Assembly (NCBI GenBank): GCA_001643675.2
Contig: LSRY02000016.1
Span: 1,550,001-1,614,000, forward strand
Source: Monocercomonoides exilis
Lineage: Eukaryota; Preaxostyla; Oxymonadida; Polymastigidae
Direction: 5' to 3'
Length of the DNA: 64,000 bases
The number at the start of each line of letters is the position of its first letter. The first letter of the stretch is position 1. The position numbers and the translations under genes are program-made. Below, one piece after another: positions 42,501 to 52,375 of the stretch. The notes under the pieces were generated by a model. The model was not told where the DNA came from and did not search any database. It was given only the letters and a program-made list of their open reading frames with translations.

Positions 42501-43457
42501 ATTCAATTTGTTCAAACAGACCCACCAGAGTGGATGAGGCATGACATCACACTTAAAAATTCTTGTGGAATGACAATGGCTATGTTCTGGATTGCATGGG
42601 TTGAAACAGATCCACCCGAGTGGATGAGACATGGTATTACAATGAAAGACAATGAAGGATGGACGATGGCAATGTATTTAATAATTTACGCAAGAGCTGA
42701 TCCTCCAGAGTGGATGAGACACAGCATTACGCTTTCCGATGAGAATGGAAGGACAATGGCCATGCACTGGATAAAAAACATTAAAACAGAACCACCAGAG
42801 TGGATGAGGCATATCATAACACTCACAGATAAGGAAGGCCGAACAATAGCAGATTATTGGAAAAATTTTGTCGGAAGTTCACCACCTAATTGGATGATAA
42901 ATAACGTAACACTTTCTAATAAAAATGGAAGAACAGAAGCAATGAGATTGACCGTTGAGAGAAAGTCAGATCCTCCAAAAGAAATAAGGCATGAAAATAC
43001 GCTTGCTGATAAAAACGGAAGAACAGAAGCAATGAGTTGGATTGTGGAGAAGAATGAAGAACCACCAGAAAAAATTAGGCACGAAATAACACATTCTGAC
43101 AAGGATGGAAAAACAATGGCCATGCACTGGATAGAAAGAGTGAAAACAGAACCTCCAATTTGGATGAGACATGACGCTTTTTTGAACGATTGTAACGGAC
43201 AAACGATGGCCATGCTGTGGATTTTTTGGTTGAAATCAGAACCTCCAGAATGGATGAGGCACAACATTACACTTTCGGACAAGAATGGAAGAACAATGGC
43301 GATGCACTGGATCAAGCAAGTTAAAACAGAACCACCAGCATGGATGAGGCACGACAAAATGCTTTGCAATAAGAGTGGATGGACAATGGCCAAACTCTGG
43401 GAATTCTTTGTTCAGACCGATCCACCAGAATGGATGAAGACTGATAACTCCACATAA
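39552..43457 (+). CDS. 1301-residue protein of about 42 degenerate ankyrin-like 30-residue repeats
   Basis: Uninterrupted ATG-to-TAA gene. From about residue 35 to the end it consists of 30-residue (90-bp) units with consensus TEPPEWMRHDITLSDKNGWT followed by MAMLWIQFVK. The D-K-N/D-G-x-T core recalls the start of ankyrin repeats, and a similar PPxxWxHD...DxxGxTxAM style is known to me from ankyrin-repeat proteins of trichomonads and some bacteria. Here units are 30 rather than 33 residues and keep two Trp (WM and LWI) plus the Pro pair. Variant units with PPEKIRHD and TEAMRWIVEK occur near both ends (about 40140 and 43020) and in the middle (about 41490), suggesting a capping or punctuating role. 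No signal peptide or membrane segment is visible. An elongated solenoid scaffold or binding protein is likely (inference). It is the only large gene in the window without lesions and has no visible intron. Confidence 0.85.
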   Translation: MKIDSDALTTKRDYKERTEAMRCIVEKKTDPPMEIRHEITLRDQDGWTMALLWIANAKTEPPKWMRHEITLANNSGWTMAMLWIFWLKSEPPEWMRHSITLSDKNGRTMAMKWIFSVKTEPPEWMRHGTAIGDKDGETMSMKWIHFVKTEPPEWMRHDISLTQKDGWTMVQYWEIFVQRDPPEWMRHDNTLADENGRTEAMRWIVEKNEEPPEKIRHDITLYDKNGWTMAMLWICHVKTEPPEWMRHDISLDDKDGWTMAMKWIYNVKTEPPKWMRHDTTLRNNYESTIAMLWIQFVQTEPPLWMRHDITLANKDEQTMAMLWIQFVHTEPPLWMRHDTTLRNNCESTMAMIWISNVKTEPPEWMRHDITLSQKNGWTMAMFWIQDVKTDPPGWMRHYTTLRNNNESTMAMLWIQFVQKEPPFWMRHDITLGDKGGWTMAMKWIYNVKTEPPKWMRHDISLGDKDGWTMAMYWIANVKTEPPEWMRHDITLSQKNGWTMAMFWIQDVKTEPPKWMRHDTTLRNNFKSTMAMLWIQFVQTDPPEWMRHDITLGNKNGWTMAMIWICHVKTEPPFWMRHDITLGDKDGWTMAMKWIYNVKTEPPKWMRHDISLGDKDGWTMAMKWIEYVKKEPPKWMNYDNSKRDKDGRTDSMKWIIKKKSEPPEQMRHDIKLTDNDGKTMAMLWIQFVQTDPPEWMRHDITLADKEGWTMAMSWISNVNTKPPKWMRHDTTLRNNNESTMAMLWIQFVQTDPPEWMKHENEVADKEGRTMAMNWIQFVQTDPPEWMRHENTFADKGGRTMAMLWIQFVQTEPLKWMRHGNKMADNEWRTMAMIWIEYVKTEPPKWMRHENTFADKGGRTMAMLWIEYVKTEPPKWMRHRTSFPDKDGKTMAMLWICHVKTEPPKWMRHDTTLDDKNGWTMAMLWINHAKTEPPEWMRHDTTLENNNESTMAMLWIQFVQKEPPLWMRHDITLHDNYESTMAMLWIQFVQTDPPEWMRHDITLKNSCGMTMAMFWIAWVETDPPEWMRHGITMKDNEGWTMAMYLIIYARADPPEWMRHSITLSDENGRTMAMHWIKNIKTEPPEWMRHIITLTDKEGRTIADYWKNFVGSSPPNWMINNVTLSNKNGRTEAMRLTVERKSDPPKEIRHENTLADKNGRTEAMSWIVEKNEEPPEKIRHEITHSDKDGKTMAMHWIERVKTEPPIWMRHDAFLNDCNGQTMAMLWIFWLKSEPPEWMRHNITLSDKNGRTMAMHWIKQVKTEPPAWMRHDKMLCNKSGWTMAKLWEFFVQTDPPEWMKTDNST

Positions 43458-44013
43458 CTATTTTCTTTCTTGTGAAAAGAAATTGATCTCTTCCCTCATT
43501 CAACACAAACACATCGACGAGAATCTGTATGAAATCATTTCAACAAACAAATTCTTTTTCTTATTATCAAAGAGAGAAGATGCTTGCCTTTTAGTAATAA
43601 TTGTATATTCATTTCGAAATTCGTTGATATATATAAACATATATACATCAGGAGTTTCTTTATTTTTGTTTCTCCTCTTTCACTATTATAGCATTTCTTT
43701 GAGTCGTTATGTTGTAGTGATTGAGTTAAACATTTCACACTTTTGTTCTTTGATTCAAATCTTTTGAAACAAATTACTTCTTTTATCATCTGGAAATATT
43801 CACTCACGCTCACTTCGGTTTTTTTTTTTCTATAACAATACAATTGCATAAAATAATTATCTTTGTTATTGCATATTTGATCTTTGATTGTTGAAAAATC
43901 TATGACGTTAACAAGTTGGCTGACTGTTATCGTCACAATTATATCAATTCAATTTGATTTCGAAAAATACTCAAATTGTTTTTTTGGGCTTCAATTCTTC
44001 TTTTCTTCACTAA
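43458..44013. other. Spacer between ankyrin-like gene and Pmp gene 2
   Basis: No gene. AT-rich 3' flank. Confidence 0.5.
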
Positions 44014-45958
44014 ACACGCTCTTCTCCAAATGCTGCTGTTGAATATATTGGATCCGAAACTCAAAGAGCGAAATCTGGAAGATTGGCTTTTTCTGAATTG
44101 AACTGCTATCTTTTTGAGTGGTGTGAGTGGAATAATTCAAACAGCGGAGGTAATAATAATGGAGGTGCACTTGATGCTTTTAGTGCAAATGCCAATCTCA
44201 CAATTACATCTTGTTCGTTCAACAAATGTTACTGCACAGGGAATGGCCAAGGCGGAGCTTTATTGTGCGCATATTTGCTAAACATAGATATCACAAAATC
44301 CTATTTCACAAGTTGTTCTGCTTTACATGGAGGTGCAGTTGCAATATACACCCCTCAATCCAATTCTGTTTGGTCATTCTCAGAAAACAGAGTGGAAAGT
44401 TGCTCAATAACGAGCAATATTGGAACTGGTTGGTATTTCTTGCTCGATAACATGCCACCAGATGCAAAATTTTTGTTCAAAAATTGTGTATGTGTTGCAA
44501 ATACTGGCGGTGATGCGGCCGGAGCAATCACATTTAATTATCCTCCACCAGTAATACCTCTTCAATATTTACTACAAAAGTTCCAGTTCATTAATAACAA
44601 ATTGATAAATTCATCATCTTAATGGAGAGAAGGGCTATGTTACATAAAACACCTTCACTTGGATGAATGAAGTTAAATTCATCACTTTCTGCTTCTTCGA
44701 TGATAATACTGCCAAAAATGGAAGAGGGAATGATGTGTTCTTTTACGGAAGTGATATCACTCAATCTCCTTTCCAGCAATGCGGATCAACAACCTCATCA
44801 AAAAGAGTGTGGAATGAGAATACAGCTGATAATGAAACTTTCAATGGCTGGCTCCCCCTCATCGCCCAGAACAAAATCGTTGCCAGCAATGGAACTGATG
44901 TCGATGCCTGTGGCAGACCCCAACAGACCCCATGTGCCACCATCGAGTATGCCCTCGCTGGCTTCATTTCCCTCCTCCAAGACGCCTCTCTCACCCTCCA
45001 CAGCTCGACATTTGTCCCAACTCAAACACTCACTTTCAGCGCGGTTGACACAAAAATCACTGGAAACGACACAAATGCAACCACTATCGCCTCCAGCGGA
45101 ATTCCTCAACCATCATCATCTTCTTCTTCTTCATTTCCTTCTTCAACATCTTTTTCACCAGATCCATCTGCCACCTCTGCCCTCTTCCAACAGACCCAGG
45201 GCTCCCTCACAGTCTCTGCCCTCGCCATCGCACACAACTCCTCAAATCCCATCACCCTCATCCTCTTCCACCTCTCCGATAACTCCCCTTCCCTCAACCT
45301 CAACACAACCACCATCACCGGAACAACCTCCATAACAATAAAAACTCCCCTCTTCTTCCTCACTGCTGGCTCCCTCGCCCTCAACCACACAGCAATCACC
45401 AGTCTCTCCCTCAACAGCCAGAGCATCTTCCACCTCACCTCCCTCACCGCTCCCCTCGCTCTCAACTCCTCCAACATCACCGATATCACCTCCACAGCCA
45501 CTCCCGCCAGCTGTGTCCTCTCCTCTGCCACCTCCTCTGAACTTTCCCTCTCCCTCGCCAACTGCACCATCACCAACATCAACTCAGCTCCACAAAACCA
45601 ACAGACTGCCACCAATGGAGGGTGCATCTCATTCGCCTCATCTGCCCCTGCCAACGCATTTTCGGTGAGGAACACAAATTTCTCCACCTGCTGTGTGAGC
45701 GAGGATACAAGTTCTGGAGGAAGAGGCGGTGCTATCATGATCAAGTACAAGGATGATTCACAAGTGTCATCCACAACCTTTTCCATCACCAATATCGTGT
45801 TTTCAGCCAACAAGGCCAGCGTCGGAAGAGATATGTATTTTGTGTGTGAATCCCTTGTCGCTTCAGTGAAAGAGCCCATGTTTGCCTTCATGACAAGCAT
45901 CACTCAGAAAGACAACTCGGTTGTTGGACATGACAGAACAGAAGCATTCGGTGATTGA
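44014..45958 (+). pseudogene. Pmp-like surface protein 2, disrupted
   Basis: Paralogue of gene 1. The frame from 44014 reads TRSSPNAAVEYIGSETQRAK then SGRLAFSELNCYLFEWCEWN, with GGAL, GGAV and FSEN motifs, and stops at TAA (44620) after NNKLINSSS. The region 44623-44660, which should match gene 1 residues near SSTPWGGAAMFFRDTYDW, contains stops in the alternative frames as well. The protein resumes in another frame at 44663 with KFITFCFFDDNTAKNGRGND and stays open for about 430 codons: WLPLIAQNKIVASNGTDVDA starts the second unit, followed by a short Ser linker and GGAIMI, FSANKASVGRDMYF and VGHDRTEA. TGA comes at 45956. Another Pmp unit survives beyond it (HTANNEYVDGHLGIKAMYC). From about 45265 the sequence is C-rich and identical to gene 1 over several hundred bp. 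The first ordinary ATG is inside the domain, so the 5' end is also uncertain. Confidence 0.75.
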
Positions 45959-46110
45959 GATGTCGATTTATTCATATTTCTTGAAGTGCATACAGCCAAC
46001 AATGAATATGTGGATGGTCATCTTGGCATCAAAGCAATGTATTGCTGGCTATCAAAGATGCCCTTCAAGAGTGTGCAAAACGTGATGGGGCTTCTGAAAA
46101 AGGTGTAAAA
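45959..46110 (+). pseudogene. Remnant of a third Pmp unit behind the stop codon
   Basis: Directly after the TGA the same protein style continues: DVDLFIFLEVHTANNEYVDG, then HLGIKAMYCWLSKMPFKS. In intact Pmp-like proteins the GxD motif is followed by such a DLxxF...YVxGxxGI..xYC sequence, so the TGA at 45956 looks like a secondary nonsense mutation. The frame then decays. Confidence 0.55.
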
Positions 46111-46950
46111 TATAAGGTTGATAATACTGTATGCTCTTATCAATAGTGAATTTATGTGCGAGTGACGACAAAGGACGAAAAAGTTGTTGAGATGGCACAC
46201 AAAAAAATTAGAAATTGACTCAAAGACACTTTTAATGGTTTAATCATCACATGTCTGCTGCAAATTCGGTTGTTTCACAGAATTTTCCTTTGAATATGCT
46301 TTTTCCTCTAAATCAGTTTCCTTCATCGGTTCATCTTCAGCTACTTGTTGAAGGCACGTGACGTGAAGTCATCTGCAAAACGCAATTTTTGAACTCGTCC
46401 ATTTCATGAAAGAATTGCTTCAATTATATGTTCTTTTCGTCTGTGCAACTTTCATCCGCCAAATGAAATAGGAAAAATCCTCCTTTCTTTTGATTGCAAG
46501 ACTGCTGCTCAGCTTTTCTCGAATCGAAATCACCTCTATTGATATTTTATTTCGACTGCCATTTTGTAATAGAATGAATACACATTTTTTCTTTCTGATT
46601 AGAAATGAAAGATAAGGCCTGGCGCTGAATTAGAGGGGAGTTGTATGAAATGAAAATAATATCATTTTTGCTGTTAACTGATGAAGGCAAAGAAGAAGTC
46701 GATTTGAATGAAATGAATCCGTCTTGATGGAATTTCATCACGGTGATCATGAAGGATATATTAATCATTCAGTTATTGATATGTTGAGATTAAAAGTGAA
46801 CGAAATAATTTACAGTTCAATTAGGTGGCTCTGCCGAATTGAATGGGAGATATGCATAAAAAGTTCGATTCTCTGAACCAGCAAAAAGTGATAGGAAAAA
46901 TGCGAAGATGAAGCGGATGAAGGTGAAGAGTGTGAAGAGGGCGAAGAAGA

Positions 46951-48559
46951 CGAAGAAAAATAACAGTTTATGAATGTAATTAAATACAGAAATTGAGAAA
47001 TACTTTAACGTTCATTGATATTTTTGAAGAATATATTGTATGACATTGAAGATTGAATACAATATCGTATTGGAAAAGTTAACTATAAATGGAGAAAATA
47101 ATTGTATAAGCAATATTCATGACAGACGAGCTGTGATAAATCAATGCAGCTGGATATCCACAAGTTATTGACTGATTTTAGATTGTTGCTCCGACTTTTC
47201 GTTTTGAAAAGAAAACCCCAATATTTTAGAATTTTCCTTCTTTATATTTGAAATCGCTCAAATAAGAAATTTATCGTTCTCTCCCTTCTTTCACTTCTTC
47301 TCATTTTGTTTTATTCCTGCAACAATCCTCTTCCAAAGCTGCTTTCATTCCCTTTCTTTTCCGATTCTCTGGTCGCCTCTCTCACCAAGCACAGCCGCTC
47401 TGCAACGGTCTCTTCCAAATATTTTTCATTGAATCATCTGTTCACAAAAAATATCCTCAATTAAGCAAACAATGCCAAGCTCAGCGTGGCCGAGGCGCTT
47501 CTGATGACGTCTCGTTCAATGCCATCATTTTGAAGAAACCTAAATTAATCAACACAAAATAATAAAAAAAATATTGCAATCATCAATTATGAAACAAGTG
47601 AAATCATACATTCTATTTATCAGCGTCACACAACCTCAATACAGTCCTTTCCGCTTTTTGACGTTTATTCAAGCTATTTTTCAACAAATTGCAAAGTCAA
47701 TCATGCGATGAAAAACATCATTCGAAAAGGACAATCAGTGATTTTTCATCCTTCTCTTCTTCATCAACAATCATCTTTCCTAATTTTCAACGCAGTGAAG
47801 GATTGATAAAACGACAGATCCTTATTCCATTCATCTCTTTGCAACAGTCCAGATGCTTCAACAGCCACATAGAGTTTTTCATTGTCGTTTTTCCTTTCTT
47901 CATTCGTTATTATTCATTTTCGTTTTGTCAAGCATTTCAGGTATCAGAACAAACATATATTGTTCTTATTCTTCCATTTTGCCTTCCGCCCCATGCATTT
48001 CTTCCATTTTCAGTTTTTGTTCTTTCTCGTCGTGCGCCATCACATTTATCTATTCTTCAAAATTTATCAAGAAAGAAAGAGAGACAGAGAGAAATCATCC
48101 CAATCATCACAAATTCAAGGGAAACAATGCTCCCAAACCGGTGAGTGCTTTCAATGCGCCCTTCTCCCGCATTTTTGCAAATCCACAGAAACACAGAAAC
48201 CATCCCGAATTTCCCATTCTCATTCAACAAGAACATCCTTCAAAGGAGGAAACAACAAAAAAATAGAAAACACAAAATAGTCACAAAAATATAAGAATTC
48301 GCATCATCAAACCGAATAATGACATTTTTAGCAAGATATTTCACAGAAAAAACTATGATTTAACTTTTCAAGTTTATTGTTATGGATGAATTGATCGAGT
48401 GGTTTTCTTTGAACGAAATTAACCATTGGAAAGATGATAGATCGGCAAACGAATATTTTCTGTAGGATAGGCGATATTATTTTGAGAGGTAGCACGAGAT
48501 AGCGAAGAAGGGGAATTGATTTTGGAATTGAGAAAGATGATTTTTTATGACAAGCATCA
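46951..48559. other. Intergenic; unsupported ORFs at 47.7-48.3 kb
   Basis: Three overlapping plus-strand frames of about 130-150 codons cover 47689-48280, but they are Phe/Ser/His-rich and share no motif with anything I know. I cannot support a gene. Confidence 0.4.
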
Positions 48560-49195
48560 TTGAAGGAAATGCACTTTCCAAAAATTTCATTTGAAAATTA
48601 TTATGTATGCATTTTTTGTTGTACTTGTTCATTTTAAAGATGTTCCCATCTTTGACCTTCTCAGAGTCCAGGAATCTGATAAATTATATAAATGGCCATT
48701 CCTTTGCTTTTCTGAAGAGATCATAAGAAGAGAGCTATGCAGAGAGACAATCAGCAGATGTGAATTGCAGATTTTTTGTATTCAATTGGGAGAGGGGATG
48801 AAAACAAATTCAATTTCAAAGCATTTTGATGAGAGCGAAATGGAATGACAACAATTGGACAGTTATTGGAAAGAATAAAATTCGGATATATTTTTTTCAG
48901 GAAAAAAAGTGGATGACTACAACTGAAACAGGATATTTATTGGGGAAAAAGGATGATGGAGAAAGGAGCACAGGGAAACAATGGAAAAGGAGAATGGCAG
49001 CATCAGTGATTGGACAATTTTCTGCATTTGCAATAGGGAGGGTGTATGTGTTCTTTTGAGGAATTTTTATAATCAATGCAAAACTAATTATTTTTATGTA
49101 TTTTAAAATCATTTTCCCATTCCAGACAACAGCTTTTATTTCATCGAGGGTCATTTAAAGAAGAAAAACCATTTCATGTTGCATTTTTGAGGATT
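48560..49195 (-). repeat. Family A downstream repeat, copy 3
   Basis: Reverse-strand counterpart of 34360-34980. It begins just after the acidic end of the family A reading frame (EGEEEETI), so it is best read as the shared 3' flank or 3' exon of the family. The identical core of about 145 bp lies at about 48955-49100. Confidence 0.8.
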
Positions 49196-49877
49196 ATATT
49201 GTTTCTTCTTCTTCTCCTTCATCTGCATCTTCTCGCCCCTCCAGCACCGGCAGCGCAATCGCAGCTGGAGACAGAACCGTATCCTCCATCCTCAGCCCCT
49301 CCACCAACAGCCTTCTTCCCCACGATCTCCCCACTTTACACACTTCGATCACTCGCTTCATCACTTCGTTGTCCAGCTTCACCACCACACGCCTCGACGC
49401 TGCGATCGCGACACCAGCCGCGCTATCGCAAACGGAAGCAGCGACGGGTCAAACAGATCGTAGATCGACGGGAATGCATTCACATCTGCCGCTGCAAAGA
49501 TCCGCTTGCTTCCCGACTTCGTGCCCACCGACGCTGCAAGCGACGGAAGCGGTGCCACCAGCGGAACCGAAAGCATCGCTGAAAGCGCCACATCGTATGC
49601 ACACACAACACCCCCATACAGCACCGCCCGCCGAGCCACAACATATCCCTGCAGTGTCTGCAGCGCCCGCGGCGACAGCAGCATGTGCCGCCCATACACC
49701 CCAGCTGCCTCTGGCACCACAATCCGCAGCCGCCTCTCGATATCGTCCATCGCTCCTACCGACGTGTATGACGCAGCCGCAGCCGAAGCGTCCGAAGGGT
49801 CAATCGCAAGTGCTGATGATGGCTTATCATCTCCTGCCACCTTCTTCTCTTCCCTTTTTCGCTTTGAAAACTGCTAA
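49194..49877 (-). pseudogene. Family A gene copy 3, last exon, one frameshift
   Basis: Best-preserved member. An acceptor-like CTCAACTTAGCAG ends at about 49878, after which the frame reads FSKRKREEKKVAGDDKPSSA, LAIDPSDASAAAASYTSVGA, MDDIERRLRIVVPEAAGVYG and LQGYVVARRAVLYGGVVCAY, then PSIYDLFDPSLLPFAIARLV. At about 49385 the frame ends (RRGVWW then TGA), but the protein clearly continues one base out of phase as VVVKLDNEVMKRVIEVCKVG to SPAAIALPVLEGREDADEGE and a stop near 49194. A single-base change (real or sequencing) thus separates two pieces. It is rich in G+C compared with its surroundings. Alpha-helical; function unknown; no named domain recognised. Confidence 0.6.
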
Positions 49878-50550
49878 GTTGAGGATACTTAGCTCTGGAT
49901 GAGGCATATGAGGCAGATGAAAACATGAAAAGAAGGGAACACTGCTTAGACGCTTTTGAAACAAGAATCAAATAGAGATTCGAGGTAATTTCAAAAAGTT
50001 GGACCAATTATCTTCATTTAGGCATTCACAGCTTTCGTATCAGAAAGTTTTAAACAGCTAGGAATGTTATTTATTTTAAAATGAAGAAGCATTGAAGAGA
50101 AGTCTTTGAATATTAAATGAGCAGAATGGAGGAAATAAAAATTTGAAAGAAAAATCCACCTCGAATTCTGTTATAATTGATTGGAAAACAAAAAATAGAA
50201 AAGCAGAATGTTTGTATGTGACTCTTTTAATTATTTGCATTTGTTATTTCCTTAATATAATTGGTTATTCGGATTTGTTAATAACAGCTTTTGTGGGTAT
50301 TCTTTTTTAACATGTCAGTTGATTATTTTAGTATTTTTCGTCAAACAATTCACCAAAGATCATAAATCAACATCAAAGCTCTTTATTTATATTCCTTTTT
50401 TCATCACTTTAACATTGATATTTGACAAAATGTTTGAAAAAAAAAACATTATAAAAAATCAGCTCAAAAGAATAAAGCCAATAATCAGTCCAAAACTCGA
50501 AACAGCAATAGCAAACGATGCCAATGTCAACCAGAATGTTTCACATGAAC
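49878..50550. other. AT-rich spacer or intron
   Basis: Lies between the acceptor-like site of family A copy 3 and the stop of the upstream armadillo-like gene. It could be an intron of family A or simply intergenic. No exon upstream is recognised. Confidence 0.4.
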
Positions 50551-50552
50551 TG

Positions 50553-51605
50553 TTAAGGACGGATAAACACAGGCAAAGAAAGCGGAGCCAGCCCTGAAGG
50601 AGTTTTGTGCTTCAAATAGAGTGAAGAGTCGAAGCTGAAAGGCGGCTGGAGCTCAGAAACACGAGGCGTTGGAAGGGAAGATGGAGGCAGCTGTGTGGCT
50701 GTGGAAGGGCTGCTGGAATATTGGCTGCTGAAACCCTGCGATTGAGATAAAGTGGCTGGAGAATGTTGATAAGAAGAAGAAGAAGATGATGATGATGAAG
50801 GAGAATGACTTGTATTTTCACTTGTTTCATGCGAAGACTCCGAAAGAGTCGAGCGAAATGCATCCAGCGTCTGGTAAATTGGCACATTTTGAGAGAAAAT
50901 GGAAGAAGAAGATGTTTCAATCAGCTCAAAAAACGAAGGATCTGGTTGGTTTACACTCTCCCCCAGCATTCCCATCGGCTTCTCTGCCACTTGCCAATTG
51001 TCATTGAACGCACTTTTTGTTGTATAATTGTCATATCCATCTTCTATTTCTCCATCTTCTCCTTCGTCCTCTTCTTCATTATCCTTCTTTTCACACTGCC
51101 CCAGCAGCACCCACAGCAGGTCCATCGCCTCGCACATCACACTCCGATATCTCCCTCTCTTCAGAATCTGCGCCACCGCCTCTATGCTCGCTGCCTCTTC
51201 AATCACCCCCGCAGCTTCCTTCCCCAGTAGCCACATATTCCTCAGTGCTCTCAGCGCGTGGCACAAGGTGTAGTGTGTGCCTGCTTGTGCGATGTGACAG
51301 AGAGCGAAGGCACACCTCGGCCGGAGGAGGGTGCATGCCTGGGAGGAGGTGCCTGCACCGATGTTGCAGGCGAGGAGCGCTGCCTCGTGGCGCAGACAGG
51401 ACGAGGAGGAGGACAAGTGCGAGGCGAAGACGTCGAAGAAAGAGGGCTGCAGCAGCAGACGCTGGATGTCTTCGTCGCTGCCACACGAGAAGTTCACAAA
51501 GAAGCGGAACGCCATCACTCGCAGAACAGACACAGAATCACTTTGAATGAAGGGGATGATCATTTCATATGAAATATCATTCAGATTATTATTATTAATA
51601 TTCAT
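50553..51605 (-). CDS. Armadillo/HEAT-like repeat protein, main exon
   Basis: Minus-strand frame ending at TAA (50551-50553). Ordered part: DSVSVLRVMAFRFFVNFSCG, RLLLQPSFFDVFASHLSSSS, SCLRHEAALLACNIGAGTSS, CAFALCHIAQAGTHYTLCHA, LRALRNMWLLGKEAAGVIEE and SIEAVAQILKRGRYRSVMCE then AMDLLWVLLGQC: a regular series of helix triplets with HEAAxLACNI / LRNMWLLGK-type motifs typical of armadillo repeats. Then come an acidic stretch (KKDNEEEDEGEDGEIEDGYD) and a Ser-rich C-terminal tail. The probable 5' exon is 51931-51690. The joining site is ambiguous: donor GTTTGT at about 51690, and the only nearby AG acceptor is CATTCAAAG at about 51540, which would remove the first 20 or so residues of this frame. 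A cytosolic scaffold role is plausible; the exact partner is unknown. Confidence 0.6.
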   Translation of the reverse strand: MNINNNNLNDISYEMIIPFIQSDSVSVLRVMAFRFFVNFSCGSDEDIQRLLLQPSFFDVFASHLSSSSSCLRHEAALLACNIGAGTSSQACTLLRPRCAFALCHIAQAGTHYTLCHALRALRNMWLLGKEAAGVIEEAASIEAVAQILKRGRYRSVMCEAMDLLWVLLGQCEKKDNEEEDEGEDGEIEDGYDNYTTKSAFNDNWQVAEKPMGMLGESVNQPDPSFFELIETSSSSIFSQNVPIYQTLDAFRSTLSESSHETSENTSHSPSSSSSSSSSYQHSPATLSQSQGFSSQYSSSPSTATQLPPSSLPTPRVSELQPPFSFDSSLYLKHKTPSGLAPLSLPVFIRP

Positions 51606-51931
51606 AGGATTTGTTGATGAAAGTTCAAAAATAAATATTTAAATAAATAAATAGAACAAATAAAGAGAGAAAGAGAAATAAAATAGAAGGATAAGACAAA
51701 CCTCATCAATTCCACAACCAGCCCAAGGAGCACAGGATCGATGAAGAACTTGTTATTATTCGGATTCTCGTTAATGTTGGCGAGTATTTGCAGACAGCAC
51801 TCGATGACTGCCTTTTCTGTGGGCAGCTCGTCGCTCTTCATTCCTTCATTCTCCATCTTCTGCTCTCTTCTTCTCATCCTCTCTTCTTCTTCTTCTTCTT
51901 CTTTCTCTTTCTCTTCTCTTCTCTTTTTCAA
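51606..51931 (-). CDS. Putative 5' exon of the armadillo-like gene
   Basis: Starts with a highly charged Lys/Glu run (ATG at 51931), continues SDELPTEKAVIECCLQILAN and NNNKFFIDPVLLGLVVELM, which reads as an armadillo helix pair continuous with the next exon, and then runs into AT-rich, intron-like sequence after a GTTTGT donor. The Lys/Glu tract is encoded by GAA/GAG repeats, and its antisense is poly-Phe/Ser, which argues for minus-strand coding. Confidence 0.5.
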
Positions 51932-51949
51932 TCATCTCACGCAAATTCC

Positions 51950-52375
51950 TCTTTTCTTCAATTTTCATCTGAACTTCTTCATTCGCTTTCACAAGCACAA
52001 ACATCCTTTTCTTCTTCTTCAACAAAATCACCAATCCAATTTGCATCTACCAATCCATTCAATCCAATAGCTTCATCATCTTATTCATCATCTTCTCCAT
52101 CTTCATCTTCTTCTTCTTCTTCCTTCTCCACCACACATCTCTCCACTCAGCCCTTCTTCTCATCATCCCCAGCCACTGCCACCACATCCCATCTCCTTCA
52201 GCTTCTGGCAGTGCTGACGCTTTCTTCTCAGTCTGACCAGCTCTTCTTCGACTCAACTATGTTTGTGAAGGACGTGCTGAGGGAGATGCGGATGAGGAGA
52301 GTGCCGAAGTGGATGATGTGTTGGAGGATGAAAGAGGAAGAAGGAAGAAGGAGAAGGAAAAAGATAAAATGAAGG
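51950..52375 (+). CDS. Ser-rich ORF with helical tail (ambiguous strand)
   Basis: A plus-strand frame carries a Ser-rich stretch, then SHLLQLLAVLTLSSQSDQLF with FDSTMFVKDVLREM, which looks like genuine helical protein, and ends in a Lys/Arg/Glu-rich segment. The minus strand in the same place also has short open frames, so I cannot be certain which is coding. If real, it would be divergently arranged with the armadillo-like gene. Confidence 0.3.

Larger units (their letters stand above)
44014..46950 (+). repeat. Segmental duplication, copy 2
   Basis: Partner of 4000-6960 in the same orientation, including about 900 bp of non-coding 3' flank. Confidence 0.7.

Noticed and set aside
40000-43400. 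Minus-strand ORFs across the ankyrin-like gene
   Set aside because: They are periodic shadows of the 90-bp repeat on the opposite strand, with no independent support.
39600-43440. CRISPR-like or satellite interpretation of the 90-bp repeats
   Set aside because: The repeats are an exact multiple of three, remain open in one frame over 3.9 kb and conserve amino acids better than bases; they are protein repeats.
47480-47535. tRNA-like start (GCGTGGCCGAGGCG)
   Set aside because: Resembles the D-arm of a Leu tRNA but no acceptor-stem pairing or T-loop (GTTCGAA-type) follows within the expected distance.
47689-48280. Gene at 47.7-48.3 kb
   Set aside because: Three overlapping frames of similar length compete and none shows conserved motifs; insufficient evidence to call one.
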